The notes: generated from the letters alone by a model not told the origin. A stretch of DNA of 29,705 nt from an uncultured Eubacterium sp. (GCA_910584875.1 CAJUDA010000014.1:1-29705); one strand, 5' to 3'. Shown: positions 1-8,241, numbered from the stretch's first letter. Made by a program: numbers and translations.

Positions 1-73
1 AGCCTGCCGTCACCTCTAACAAAAGTGATGCCGCTTCATACGGTGGTCGCCAGATTGTTCCTGTGTAGTGCAT
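1..73 (-). CDS. Radical SAM protein, N-terminal fragment (runs off the window)
   Basis: The minus strand has a start codon at 73 preceded by AGGAGAGG with 5-6 bases of spacing. The 24 visible residues begin MHYTGTIWRPPYEA and end LLLEVTAG. From memory this opening is typical of a Firmicute radical SAM family in which the next residues are the cysteine cluster that binds the 4Fe-4S centre; that cluster lies outside the window, so the assignment rests on the N-terminal signature only. The gene is divergent from the HxlR regulator and has its own promoter at 105-132, next to a candidate HxlR operator. Substrate and reaction cannot be told. Confidence 0.6.
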   Translation of the reverse strand, partial: MHYTGTIWRPPYEAASLLLEVTAG

Positions 74-104
74 AAACACCTCTCCTTTTCTGTGATTTGT
101 ACTA

Positions 105-132
105 ATTATACTTGCGCACAATGTTTTTACAA
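105..132 (-). promoter_or_regulatory. Promoter of the radical SAM gene
   Basis: On the minus strand a perfect TATAAT -10 (110 to 105) lies 16 bases after a TTGTAA -35 (132 to 127). The -35 abuts the palindromic GTAC repeats at 133-154. Confidence 0.55.
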
Positions 133-154
133 GTACTGTACTTTTTTGTAGTAC
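133..154. promoter_or_regulatory. Candidate HxlR-family operator (GTAC repeats)
   Basis: GTAC occurs at 133-136, 138-141 and 151-154; the last two form a dyad GTAC-N9-GTAC (TACTTTTTTGTAGTA core). It resembles the TACT...AGTA dyads reported for YodB/HypR-type HxlR regulators. It lies immediately upstream of the radical SAM promoter and between the two divergent genes, as expected for control by the neighbouring HxlR protein. This is an inference from motif and position. Confidence 0.45.
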
Positions 155-168
155 CTGTATTGGAACGA

Positions 169-218
169 CAGCCAGGCGGCGCCAATTTGAACCTATACAA
201 ATTGGTGCCTCCCGGCTG
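169..218. repeat. Imperfect 21-bp inverted repeat upstream of the HxlR gene
   Basis: Arms 169-189 and 198-218 match at 18 of 21 positions, around an 8-base loop. The inner core CCAATTTG/CAAATTGG is perfect. It ends 2 bases before the -35 of the HxlR promoter. It could be a second operator or a hairpin; it lacks a T-run on either side, so it is not an obvious terminator. Confidence 0.6.
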
Positions 219-220
219 CA

Positions 221-249
221 TTGATTTTTATGAAAAGGAATGATATACT
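221..249 (+). promoter_or_regulatory. Promoter of the HxlR gene
   Basis: TTGATT (221-226) and TATACT (244-249) are separated by 17 bases, close to the housekeeping sigma consensus. Transcription would start near 256, giving a very short leader before the start codon at 272. This also rules out the upstream in-frame start codons at 221 and 230. Confidence 0.55.
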
Positions 250-271
250 TTCTTTCAAAGGAGTGGCAGGA

Positions 272-601
272 ATGAAAAAAAGTGCATTGGCTGTAGAACG
301 CTGCAAAACAGTGTCTACCATACAAAAAATCCTGGGCGGTAAATGGAAAATTGAAATCATCTATTACATCGCCTTTAAGGATATACACCGCTTTGGTGAA
401 CTTCGCAGGCATATCGGTGACATTACAGAATCAAGCCTGACAAAACAGCTTCGGGAACTGGAAGCCGACGGCTTCCTTACCCGTTATGACTTCAAAGAGG
501 TGCCCCCGCATGTGGAATATAACCTTACCGACCTGGGAAAAAGCTTCATTCCCGTTTTTGAACACATGAAACAATGGGGCGATGAAAACCTCAATGTGTA
601 A
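272..601 (+). CDS. HxlR-family winged-helix transcriptional regulator
   Basis: The 109-residue product is a full-length HxlR protein. It has the family opening with a cysteine just before the first helix (ERCKTVSTIQKILGGKWK), the wing-helix core (FGELRRHIGDITESSLTKQLRELEADGFL) and the end motif VEYNLTDLGKS. In YodB/HypR-type members the N-terminal cysteine senses electrophiles or disulfide stress; whether this one does is unknown. The start at 272 is chosen because AAAGGAG (257-263) sits 8 bases upstream; the open frame extends further upstream, but through the promoter. It is divergent from the radical SAM gene, its probable target, and convergent with the sugar symporter. Confidence 0.88.
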   Translation: MKKSALAVERCKTVSTIQKILGGKWKIEIIYYIAFKDIHRFGELRRHIGDITESSLTKQLRELEADGFLTRYDFKEVPPHVEYNLTDLGKSFIPVFEHMKQWGDENLNV

Positions 602-642
602 TACTTATGGCATGAAAGTGTTCTTGTCTGCTATTGGCATGA

Positions 643-2016
643 CTATGATTCTCTGGAATGTAAATTTGCTGTTTTGATCCTTTCATTTGTTTCTTCCACT
701 TTCATTCTGGAAAGCAGAAACATAATAAGGATATTAAAGATCAGGGGAAGCCACAGATACATGAACTGCATCATATCCAGGGCGGATTGTGTCTGCACTG
801 CATTCGTGCCCGCGTAACCGCTCAGTTCAAGCAGCCATCCTACCAGGGCGGTACCGATACCGCCGCCTATCTTCACTCCAAGCGACGTGCAGGAATACAT
901 GGTTCCGTCGACTCTCTTGCCCTGGGTTAGAAAAGTGTATTCTGAGCAGGAAGCGATCACCGCATTCATATCCCCCTGCCATGGTCCCTGTCCCAATGCC
1001 GCAAGCGCCGTAAATGCCATCATCAGGGGAATGTTTCCCATGTATCCGGCAACCACCACCAGTGCCCTTCCGATCACTGCAATGATATAGCCCCTTACAT
1101 TCAGCTTGTACATTCCGTTCCACCTGCCTACCAGCGTCGGTGTGAAGACCAGCGCTATGATAAGTGGAATATTAACCGCCCATGCAAACTGTCCAAACAG
1201 GTTCTTATCCTTTAACACCCACGTCATATAGTAGATGCCGGCGCCGATCATGGCAGTGTATAACTGCTGTAAAATGTAGGTGCCGCAGATCATCAGATAA
1301 AACTTATTTTTGGCAAGTAACCGGAACGCCTGTATGAGACCGTATTTTTCTTCCTTCTCTTCCTGCCCGCCGTCATTCCGTTCATCGTCCGGAAGTTCCT
1401 TTACGGAAAGACCGGAAATGGTATTGATGATCAATCCAAGCACTGCATAAATGATCGCCACAGTACGCCATGCATCTGCACCGCCACCGCAAAAACTTAC
1501 AAATCCAACAGTGACCGACTGGATCAGAAGGCTTGTCGCAAAAGCAAAGATAAAACGGTATGACCCCATCTGCACACGCTCTTTGCTGTTCTTTGTAACA
1601 AGAGACGTGAGCGCCGAATATGCTATGTTGTTTGCCGTGTAGAATACACCATTTAACAAAGTGTAGGCAATAAAGAACCAGGCATACTGTGCTGTCCTGC
1701 CAAGACTTACCGGTACGGCAAAACATGCTACCAGCGTTATCGCACACCCGATATACCCATATATCATCCACGGTCTCGCCTTGCCCAGTCTGCTGTGTGT
1801 CTTATCGATCATCGAACCAAAAAAGATATCTGTGAAACCATCAAATAACTTGGACACGGCGATCAGCGTCCCTACAATGCCGGAAGACAGTCCGATCGTA
1901 TCTGTCAGGTAGATCATGACAAAGGATGTTAAAAATGCATATACCACGTTCCCTGCGATATCGCCCGATCCGTACCCCACTTTGTTATACCACTTCAAAT
2001 ATTTTTTATCTTCCAT
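643..2016 (-). CDS. GPH-family sugar:cation symporter (beta-galactoside)
   Basis: The product has 457 residues and about 12 hydrophobic segments. Its N-terminal half carries the glycoside-pentoside-hexuronide (MelB-like) pattern: GYGSGDIAGN near residue 15, then SKLFDGFTDIFFGSMIDKT and LGKARPWM. In this MFS-related family those residues bind the coupling cation and sugar. The start at 2016 (MEDKKYLKW) is chosen because AAAGGAG lies 8 bases upstream; an earlier in-frame ATG lacks such a site. It lies 27 bases downstream of the beta-galactosidase gene on the same strand, so they form one operon, and lactose or another beta-galactoside is the likely substrate. The substrate is inferred from context only. 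Confidence 0.9.
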   Translation of the reverse strand: MEDKKYLKWYNKVGYGSGDIAGNVVYAFLTSFVMIYLTDTIGLSSGIVGTLIAVSKLFDGFTDIFFGSMIDKTHSRLGKARPWMIYGYIGCAITLVACFAVPVSLGRTAQYAWFFIAYTLLNGVFYTANNIAYSALTSLVTKNSKERVQMGSYRFIFAFATSLLIQSVTVGFVSFCGGGADAWRTVAIIYAVLGLIINTISGLSVKELPDDERNDGGQEEKEEKYGLIQAFRLLAKNKFYLMICGTYILQQLYTAMIGAGIYYMTWVLKDKNLFGQFAWAVNIPLIIALVFTPTLVGRWNGMYKLNVRGYIIAVIGRALVVVAGYMGNIPLMMAFTALAALGQGPWQGDMNAVIASCSEYTFLTQGKRVDGTMYSCTSLGVKIGGGIGTALVGWLLELSGYAGTNAVQTQSALDMMQFMYLWLPLIFNILIMFLLSRMKVEETNERIKTANLHSRES

Positions 2017-2043
2017 AAGAACCGCTCCTTTCTTCACTATTGT

Positions 2044-5000
2044 TTACTCTTTTACAAACGGGACCAGTTCAAACTGGAACCGGAATGCTGTTTCATCAAA
2101 CCGGTATTGATCCAGAACTGCCGGCCCGCAGCTGTTTGAACCGATACCATTTTGCGCATAATCCAGACAAAGCACAGTACTGCCGGATTCCTCCAGCTCA
2201 TAGTTATGTGCCGCCCGTTCCAACTCTTCCTGCGTGTAAAATGAGGCGTTAAAGGAAAATGTCTGTGCAGAAACTGCCACGATCCCGAACTGTGAATTTG
2301 CTACCTCTACATAATCGCAGTCATAATGACTTCCATTCTCCTGTGGCCGGATATAGTCCTCATGCATCTGCCCCACTTTGAAATGATAGCGTCCATGACT
2401 GGATGCCTGATGCTTATCGCGGTAACTTTCCTGCGGTCCCATTCCATAAAAACTGACATCTTCCAGCTTTCTGTCCAGAAAAAGCCTTACGCCAAACCGC
2501 GGAAGATCCGGAAATTCGTCATCCTTTACTGCCGAGATCATCGCTGCGATCTTTCCCCTTCCGTTTATCTTCCATGTCAGTTCCACATCCAGTATCTTTT
2601 GTACGGCATCCGCCACAACCGACAGATGCGCCCTGACCAGTACGCCATGTTGATCCTGGATCACTTCGATCTGGTAAGCTCTTGGATAGGCTTTGTCATA
2701 GCGGGCTTTTTTCCACTCCTCTTTCTGATACCTATCATTATCGGTCGGCGCCCTCCAGATGTTTAATTCCATCGGATGGTCCAGATACTCCCGTCCGGTG
2801 AACTGAAGTTGTGTAAATAATCCGGTACGCTTGTCCAATGTGTAAAGAAAATCCTTTGCCTGCAGTGTAATCTGCCAATCCTCTTCCCTGACTGTGATAG
2901 AGGCGGAACCGGATTCCTTTTCCAGCCAGCTGACCGCCTGCGCATTCCTTCCATCTGCATTAGCAAGCCTGATTTCGTCAAACCCTAATTCATGACCGGT
3001 TTCCAGAAGCGGCAGCTTCTTTTTTAAATGATATTTCAATTTTAAAAACACCCTTCCATAAGCCGGAATCTGCAATTTCAGTTCCACTCCTGCCTCACTG
3101 TGCGGTGGTGCGGATAAAGCGGGCAGTTTCCCTTTTTCGACAGTCAGTCCATCCTGAGTCATTTCATAAGAGATTTCCACATAATCCTTCAGATCATCAA
3201 AATCCATATAATTATGAAACACCAGTTCCCCGCTCTCTTCATGATAGGAAACCACTCTTACCGGACGAAATACATTCTTGTATTCCAGAAGTCCGGTGTG
3301 CGGCGTGCGCTCCGGGTATACCAGTCCGTCCATGCAGAAATTGCCATCATGGATCGCTTCTCCATGATCACCGCCATAATGATATATGGTCTTCCCATTT
3401 TCTGCCCTGCCATGTGCGACCGCATGATCGCACCATTCCCAGACAAATCCTCCGCAGATCCGGTCATCACTCTGGATCATCTGAAAGTAATCTTCAAAAT
3501 CTCCCGGTCCATTTCCCATGCTGTGGCAATACTCGACAAGCAGGAACGGTTTGCTGCCATCCTTCTCCAGATATTCGCGGATCTCTTCCAGCGACGGATA
3601 CATCCGGCTGTACAGATCCAGATACTCATAATCATACTTGATATCATAATTGCGGTATCTGGCGCTCTCGTATTGTGTGATCCGGTCCGGATCAAATTTC
3701 TTTGTCCATTCCAGCGCTTTTTCAAAATTGCAGCCGTAGGCGCTCTCATTTCCCATCGACCACATAACGATACAGCAACGGTTTTTGTCCCTCTGTACCA
3801 TAAGCTGTACACGGTCTACGACCGCCTGCTCCCACATTGGGTTGTCAGCAATTTTTTCATTCCAGCGATGAAACCGGTTCCGGTCGGTATCTTCCCTGCG
3901 ATATAACAGAAATGGCCCATGCGCTTCGATATCTGCCTCATCGATCACCATAAATCCATACTGGTCGCACATCTGATAAAAATATGGCGCGTTTGGATAG
4001 TGGCTGGAACGGATCGCATTGAAGTTATGCTCTTTCATTAATCTAAGATCCGTGCGAATCTGATCTACGCCAACCACAAATCCTGTTTCCGGGTCAGAGT
4101 CATGACGGTTTACACCACGGAATTTGATTTTTTCCCCATTAAAATAGATAACTTTATCCCTGATCTCTATTGTCCGGAAACCGATATGATCTGTGATCAC
4201 TTCCTCCTTTGTGGTAAGGATTACCGTATACAGATAGGGATTCTCCGTATTCCAGAGAACTGGATTCTGCACAGTCAGCTCCAAAATACCATCCCGTGAA
4301 ATCCTGCCCTCTGCCACGACAGCCCCGCCCGGCTCTTCTATCACCACCGCGGTTTCCACCGGCTCACTGAATGAGATCTCAATTCCCACCGTGGCGCTGT
4401 CTTTTTCAACCTTTGTTGTGATACGGTAATCCCGTATGGCTTTGTCTGGTCTCTTCAACAGATAAACATCCCTGAAAATCCCGCTCATCCGGAACTTGTC
4501 CTGATCTTCCAGATAAGAACCATCACACCATTTGAGTACCAATACCGCAAGAGTATTCTCTCCCTCCTGCAGCAGGGAAGTCACATCGAACTCACTGGTG
4601 GCATGCGCCACCTGGCTGTATCCGGCATAGACGCCATTCAGCCATACATAAAAACAACTGTCCACACCTTCAAAATCTAAAAATGCCTTCGGTGCTTTTT
4701 CATCCGTCTGATAATAAAAAGTATGCACGTAGGCCCCGCATGGTATATCATGCGGCACATAAGGGGGATCAAACGGGAACGGATAGCGGATATTGGTGTA
4801 CTGATGACTGTCATAGCCCGCCATCTGCCAGGTTCCCGGAACCGGAATCCTGTCAAATCCCGAAGTGTCATAACCAATCTCATAGAACGCATCCGTCACA
4901 TCATAGATGCTATCAAAATACTTAAAATCCCATTCCCCGTTTAGAAGCTGAAACCGGTCAGAATATTCTCTGTTTTCTGCCAGATCGTTCCTTCGTCCGG

Positions 5001-5082
5001 AAGCCGGAATGAAGTACGATCTGGCCGGCATCGTGTTTTCATGCAGCATACCCGGATCTTCGTAGTAACGTGGCACAATCAT
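2044..5082 (-). CDS. lacZ: Beta-galactosidase, glycoside hydrolase family 2
   Basis: The 1012-residue protein has the full LacZ architecture: a jelly-roll sugar-binding domain (about 45-210), immunoglobulin-like domain, TIM barrel (about 310-600), a further beta domain and a C-terminal small-chain domain (about 730-1010). The catalytic acid/base is Glu446 in WSMGNESAYG and the nucleophile is Glu517 in LLVEYCHSMGNGPGD. RGVNRHDSDP (322-331), NFNAIRSSHYPN (353-364) and GGFVWEWCDH are family signatures. It hydrolyses terminal beta-D-galactosides such as lactose to monosaccharides; there is no signal peptide, so it acts in the cytoplasm on sugar brought in by the downstream symporter. An AGGAGG site precedes the start. 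Control is probably by the divergent AraC protein. Confidence 0.95.
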   Translation of the reverse strand: MIVPRYYEDPGMLHENTMPARSYFIPASGRRNDLAENREYSDRFQLLNGEWDFKYFDSIYDVTDAFYEIGYDTSGFDRIPVPGTWQMAGYDSHQYTNIRYPFPFDPPYVPHDIPCGAYVHTFYYQTDEKAPKAFLDFEGVDSCFYVWLNGVYAGYSQVAHATSEFDVTSLLQEGENTLAVLVLKWCDGSYLEDQDKFRMSGIFRDVYLLKRPDKAIRDYRITTKVEKDSATVGIEISFSEPVETAVVIEEPGGAVVAEGRISRDGILELTVQNPVLWNTENPYLYTVILTTKEEVITDHIGFRTIEIRDKVIYFNGEKIKFRGVNRHDSDPETGFVVGVDQIRTDLRLMKEHNFNAIRSSHYPNAPYFYQMCDQYGFMVIDEADIEAHGPFLLYRREDTDRNRFHRWNEKIADNPMWEQAVVDRVQLMVQRDKNRCCIVMWSMGNESAYGCNFEKALEWTKKFDPDRITQYESARYRNYDIKYDYEYLDLYSRMYPSLEEIREYLEKDGSKPFLLVEYCHSMGNGPGDFEDYFQMIQSDDRICGGFVWEWCDHAVAHGRAENGKTIYHYGGDHGEAIHDGNFCMDGLVYPERTPHTGLLEYKNVFRPVRVVSYHEESGELVFHNYMDFDDLKDYVEISYEMTQDGLTVEKGKLPALSAPPHSEAGVELKLQIPAYGRVFLKLKYHLKKKLPLLETGHELGFDEIRLANADGRNAQAVSWLEKESGSASITVREEDWQITLQAKDFLYTLDKRTGLFTQLQFTGREYLDHPMELNIWRAPTDNDRYQKEEWKKARYDKAYPRAYQIEVIQDQHGVLVRAHLSVVADAVQKILDVELTWKINGRGKIAAMISAVKDDEFPDLPRFGVRLFLDRKLEDVSFYGMGPQESYRDKHQASSHGRYHFKVGQMHEDYIRPQENGSHYDCDYVEVANSQFGIVAVSAQTFSFNASFYTQEELERAAHNYELEESGSTVLCLDYAQNGIGSNSCGPAVLDQYRFDETAFRFQFELVPFVKE

Positions 5083-5143
5083 GGGGCACTCCTCCTTTTT
5101 ATGTATTTTTTTGTTTTTTCCGTCTCTTGATCATCCTGGTTTT

Positions 5144-5172
5144 ATCATACATTTCCCCGCAAAATATGTCTA
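5144..5172 (-). promoter_or_regulatory. Promoter of the lacZ-symporter operon
   Basis: On the minus strand TAGACA (5172 to 5167) and TATGAT (5149 to 5144) are 17 bases apart. The -35 lies only 10 bases from the -35 of the divergent AraC promoter, so one bound regulator could affect both. Confidence 0.55.
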
Positions 5173-5182
5173 TAAACAGAAG

Positions 5183-5211
5183 TGGACAAAACATGCACAA
5201 AATGATACAAT
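5183..5211 (+). promoter_or_regulatory. Promoter of the AraC-type regulator gene (lac module)
   Basis: TGGACA (5183-5188) and TACAAT (5206-5211) are 17 bases apart. Two copies of CAAAA(T/C)ATG on the + strand, at 5160-5168 and 5187-5195, are candidate AraC half-sites 27 bases apart. Confidence 0.5.
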
Positions 5212-5235
5212 CAAAGAAAACAGGAGGTGTCTGCC

Positions 5236-6093
5236 ATGTATATCAATTCCGGCTACCGCAATAACTCACTGCTGAACTACAAAGATAAAAGCCGTCCGCT
5301 GATCGTGGGCAGCTGTGGAACCTATCGTCTGTCCACGCACCCCAGACTGCCAACCTTCCGTCCCCGGGGTCGGCTGGATTACCAGATCATCTATGTAGCA
5401 GCCGGCCGTGCTCACTTTCATTTTGGCAATGCGGAAAATGACACGATCGTGACAGCCGGAAACATGATATTGTACCGTCCAAGGGAATTTCAAAAATATG
5501 AATACTATGGGACCGATAAAACAGAAGTATACTGGATCCACTTTACCGGAAGTGATGTAAAGAATATACTGAGAAAATACGGATTTCCGGACGGTCAGCG
5601 GGTATTTCCCGTCGGGATCTCCTTAGAATATGAACGTGTATTTAAAAGAATCATTCTGGAACTGCAGAGATGTCAGGAGGATTATGAAGAAATGCTGACA
5701 TTGTTACTGCGCCATCTGCTGATTATCTTCCACCGTGAACTGACCAGGGAACATATATTGAAAAATGAATATTTAGACCATGAGATGGACACTGCCGCAT
5801 CCTATTTTAATGAAAATTATAACCGCGATATTAATATAGAAGAATATGCTGCCTCAATCGGGATGAGTGTCAGCTGGTTTATCCGGAATTTTAAAAAATT
5901 CACCGGTACAACCCCCATGCAGTTTATCACAGCCATCCGCATCACAAATGCACAGATGCTGTTGGAAACAACAAATTACGCGGTGAATGAAATCTCCCGG
6001 ATTGTTGGATATGAAAATCCGCTGTATTTCAGCCGGATATTCCGCAGGCAAAAGGGGTGTTCTCCTTCGCAGTACCGGAAAAGGAGAGGGTGA
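5236..6093 (+). CDS. AraC-family transcriptional regulator of the beta-galactoside operon
   Basis: The 285-residue protein has an N-terminal cupin-like sensing domain (about 20-150, including RGRLDYQIIYVAAGRAHF) and a C-terminal double helix-turn-helix (about 180-283) ending in the AraC signature ISRIVGYENPLYFSRIFRRQ with GCSPSQYRK. Such proteins bind a sugar and activate an adjacent catabolic promoter. The start at 5236 is set by AGGAGGT 7 bases upstream; the in-frame GTG at 5227 lies inside that site. It is divergent from lacZ across 153 bases, and lacZ with its symporter is the expected target. Confidence 0.9.
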   Translation: MYINSGYRNNSLLNYKDKSRPLIVGSCGTYRLSTHPRLPTFRPRGRLDYQIIYVAAGRAHFHFGNAENDTIVTAGNMILYRPREFQKYEYYGTDKTEVYWIHFTGSDVKNILRKYGFPDGQRVFPVGISLEYERVFKRIILELQRCQEDYEEMLTLLLRHLLIIFHRELTREHILKNEYLDHEMDTAASYFNENYNRDINIEEYAASIGMSVSWFIRNFKKFTGTTPMQFITAIRITNAQMLLETTNYAVNEISRIVGYENPLYFSRIFRRQKGCSPSQYRKRRG

Positions 6094-6129
6094 TGTTCCT
6101 TATATTCCCTCCCTTCATAACCTGGAACA

Positions 6130-6465
6130 CTATTTCAGCCTGTCATATTTTTCTTTACTCCCCTTTGCCTTACCCACAGGATACTTTTCATTGTTTTTCT
6201 TAATCTTATTTTGTATTATCTCATCGATATCCAATCCACAGCAGTCCGCCAAAAGAGCCGCATAGATCAGGACGTCCGCCAGCTCTTCTTTGATTTTGTC
6301 CTTTTTATCTTCACAATATAAATCATCCGCACTCCACTGGAAGATTTCCAATAATTCCGCGGATTCCAGCGATATAGAAATCGCTAAATCTTTTGGATTA
6401 TGAAACTGCTTCCAGTCCCTGTCATCCCTGAACTGTAAAATTTGTGTCATCGTTTCTTTTTTCAT
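6130..6465 (-). CDS. MazG-like nucleotide pyrophosphohydrolase
   Basis: The 111-residue product is a single-domain all-alpha NTP pyrophosphatase. It carries the metal-binding motifs ExxE (Glu34 and Glu37 in SLESAELLE) and ExxD (Glu61 and Asp64 in KEELADVLIY), plus the HNPKDLAIS opening seen in small MazG/dCTPase-like proteins. These enzymes convert (d)NTPs, often modified ones, to monophosphates and pyrophosphate. It is the second gene after the GIY-YIG/DUF2075 ATPase, 105 bases downstream on the same strand, and shares its AT-rich composition. The ribosome binding site is weak (GTGAGAG). A perfect 7-bp hairpin at 6479-6498 sits just before it in the transcript. Preferred substrate is unknown. 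Confidence 0.88.
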   Translation of the reverse strand: MKKETMTQILQFRDDRDWKQFHNPKDLAISISLESAELLEIFQWSADDLYCEDKKDKIKEELADVLIYAALLADCCGLDIDEIIQNKIKKNNEKYPVGKAKGSKEKYDRLK

Positions 6466-6478
6466 ATTCTCTCACATA

Positions 6479-6498
6479 GCTCAACGGCACTGTTGAGC
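6479..6498. repeat. Perfect hairpin between the helicase-like gene and the mazG-like gene
   Basis: GCTCAAC and GTTGAGC pair perfectly around a 6-base loop. It lies 13 bases upstream of the mazG-like start codon. There is no T-run, so it is more likely a processing or translation-control element, or an operator, than a terminator. Confidence 0.55.
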
Positions 6499-6570
6499 AA
6501 AACCAATAATTATAAAAAACTGGCTTTTTCCTTTCTCTGGTATGATCGCTTCCTTACCTATGTCTCTGGC

Positions 6571-8154
6571 TTATAAATATCCAATAATTCCAGAGACATA
6601 ATCTCTCAACTCCTTATCACAAATATACAAATATGTTCCTCTGATCCCCCGGGTCATCAAAACATAATAGATATTCTTTATATACTCATATAACTCTTTA
6701 TAGGAAGCAGTTCGTTTACCATTTTGGTCATAGTAATTCTCCGGTCTGATCACAATCTGCTTTTTATCCTTATCATATCCGATCTCTTCTCCCATAATAA
6801 TAAATCCGTAGTTGAGATCATAACCTTGTGTAGAATGAATACATCCAACTTCATCAATCGCCTGTTCACTGTGGAGCCAGCCCTCTGTACAATGATTCCA
6901 TTGCTTTTTAACTCCTTCTATCTCAATATCATACTTCGTCTTGTCCTTTTTACTCTTCCAATCCCAGGCATATCCGGCAGCCATCCTGGATAGTCCGCAT
7001 TCTTCTTCCTTTTTATATAAAAGATCCTGAAATTCACAAAAATCCGAAACGACCTTGAATTCATAATTATTAATTTCCGTTTTTGTAACTGCCACCCCAT
7101 TCAGGAGATCCGTAACCAGATCAATATAGTCAATTCCTCCTTTTACCCTCATTTGTGTCAATAATGAAAATTCCCGGAAATGTCTGGTTGCTTTATCTGC
7201 CTTCATTTTTTTATTAAAACGTTCGATATCTATGCCAGATGGTCCGACCACCTGTAATTTATCATAAAATAGGATCGGGCAGTCACACTGATGAAGGATC
7301 CAGTCTAATTCGTCGTTTTGGGTAGTAAGACCGATTTTTTCACAATTTGCCCTGAACCTGCCCATATACGAAATATTTTTGTATTGATGCAGCCGGTGTG
7401 CTTCATCCACTATAAGAATATCATAATGCCGTTTCGTTACATCAGAAGGACTTAACACATCTTTAGAAGACAGCCCGTATATGCTCTTAAAAATTGATTT
7501 CATTGTTTTCCTCAAAGAAATCTGAGGGACAACAAATCCAATCGTTTTATCCCTGAATGCATCGGAATCACGTAGATACTTAAGTATATATACTGCTACG
7601 ATCGTCTTTCCGCTGCCTGGCATACCTTTTACAACAACCGTCTGTTTTTTATCCTCCATCAATGCTTTAAGGATAAGTTCCACAGTTTCTCTCTGGTCAT
7701 CATTTAACTCTTTAAATGGTGAATATTTAAATAAATCTGAATTCTCGATCTCTTCCAGTGAATGTCTGACAATTTTTTCTCTTTGGAGCTTTTGCCATAA
7801 TTTATAAAATTCCTTGTCATATAATTGTTTTTTATAATATGCTTTATTCGCAATACCTGCATTCCTGTTCGTAACTGCAAACTTTTTATCCGCTGCAATA
7901 TACTGGATCAGTTTTGATTCATAATCAAATGTAACTGACTGGTTAAATTTCGAGGAATATATAAAATGAACTTTATCAAAAATCTTTTTTTCTGCAGAAG
8001 CATGGTGCTGGTCCATCCGGGTTTTCACATGGTTCGACTCACCTATATACGCCTTTTTGCCATTTTCAAGAATGTATAACATAGGCCAATTGGTGAGGTA
8101 ATCCTCTGAACCGAATTTTTTGTTTTTAAAATCTCCCTCCGTTATCTTAAACAT
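6571..8154 (-). CDS. GIY-YIG nuclease fused to a DUF2075 superfamily 1-type helicase/ATPase
   Basis: The 527-residue protein starts with a GIY-YIG-like module (about 22-100: MLYILENG, AYIGES, Arg46, Glu79 in FDYESKL). It continues into a DUF2075 ATPase with Walker A GMPGSGKT (177-184), Walker B ILIVDEAH (Asp250-Glu251), a QMR-type motif (LLTQMRVKGG), and late motifs HSTQGYDLNYGFIIMG and YVLMTRGIRGTYLY that match helicase motifs V and VI. The expected role is ATP-driven movement on nucleic acid coupled to cutting. DUF2075 nuclease-helicases include proteins linked to phage resistance, but no test exists for this one. It heads a two-gene unit with the MazG-like gene, has its own promoter and is visibly AT-rich, consistent with horizontal transfer. 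GGGGGG lies 8 bases before the start. Confidence 0.88.
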   Translation of the reverse strand: MFKITEGDFKNKKFGSEDYLTNWPMLYILENGKKAYIGESNHVKTRMDQHHASAEKKIFDKVHFIYSSKFNQSVTFDYESKLIQYIAADKKFAVTNRNAGIANKAYYKKQLYDKEFYKLWQKLQREKIVRHSLEEIENSDLFKYSPFKELNDDQRETVELILKALMEDKKQTVVVKGMPGSGKTIVAVYILKYLRDSDAFRDKTIGFVVPQISLRKTMKSIFKSIYGLSSKDVLSPSDVTKRHYDILIVDEAHRLHQYKNISYMGRFRANCEKIGLTTQNDELDWILHQCDCPILFYDKLQVVGPSGIDIERFNKKMKADKATRHFREFSLLTQMRVKGGIDYIDLVTDLLNGVAVTKTEINNYEFKVVSDFCEFQDLLYKKEEECGLSRMAAGYAWDWKSKKDKTKYDIEIEGVKKQWNHCTEGWLHSEQAIDEVGCIHSTQGYDLNYGFIIMGEEIGYDKDKKQIVIRPENYYDQNGKRTASYKELYEYIKNIYYVLMTRGIRGTYLYICDKELRDYVSGIIGYL

Positions 8155-8204
8155 ATCTGTATCCCCCCGGAATTTTCCTGATCATCTAATTCTCCTATGA
8201 AAAT

Positions 8205-8233
8205 ATTTTACCATGGATATCTGGACATGTATA
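8205..8233 (-). promoter_or_regulatory. Promoter of the DUF2075-mazG unit
   Basis: On the minus strand TATACA (8233 to 8228) and TAAAAT (8210 to 8205) are 17 bases apart, with a TG one base before the -10 (extended -10). It starts transcription about 43 bases before the helicase gene, independent of the esterase gene upstream. Confidence 0.5.
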
Positions 8234-8241
8234 GAACTTTT

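Noticed and set aside
3105..3906. Long open frames antisense to lacZ
   Set aside because: They mirror the lacZ coding frame, lack ribosome binding sites and show no recognisable domain.
6094..6129. TGTTCC...GGAACA dyad between AraC and mazG-like genes as a shared terminator
   Set aside because: Only 6 pairs with a 24-base loop; too weak to call.
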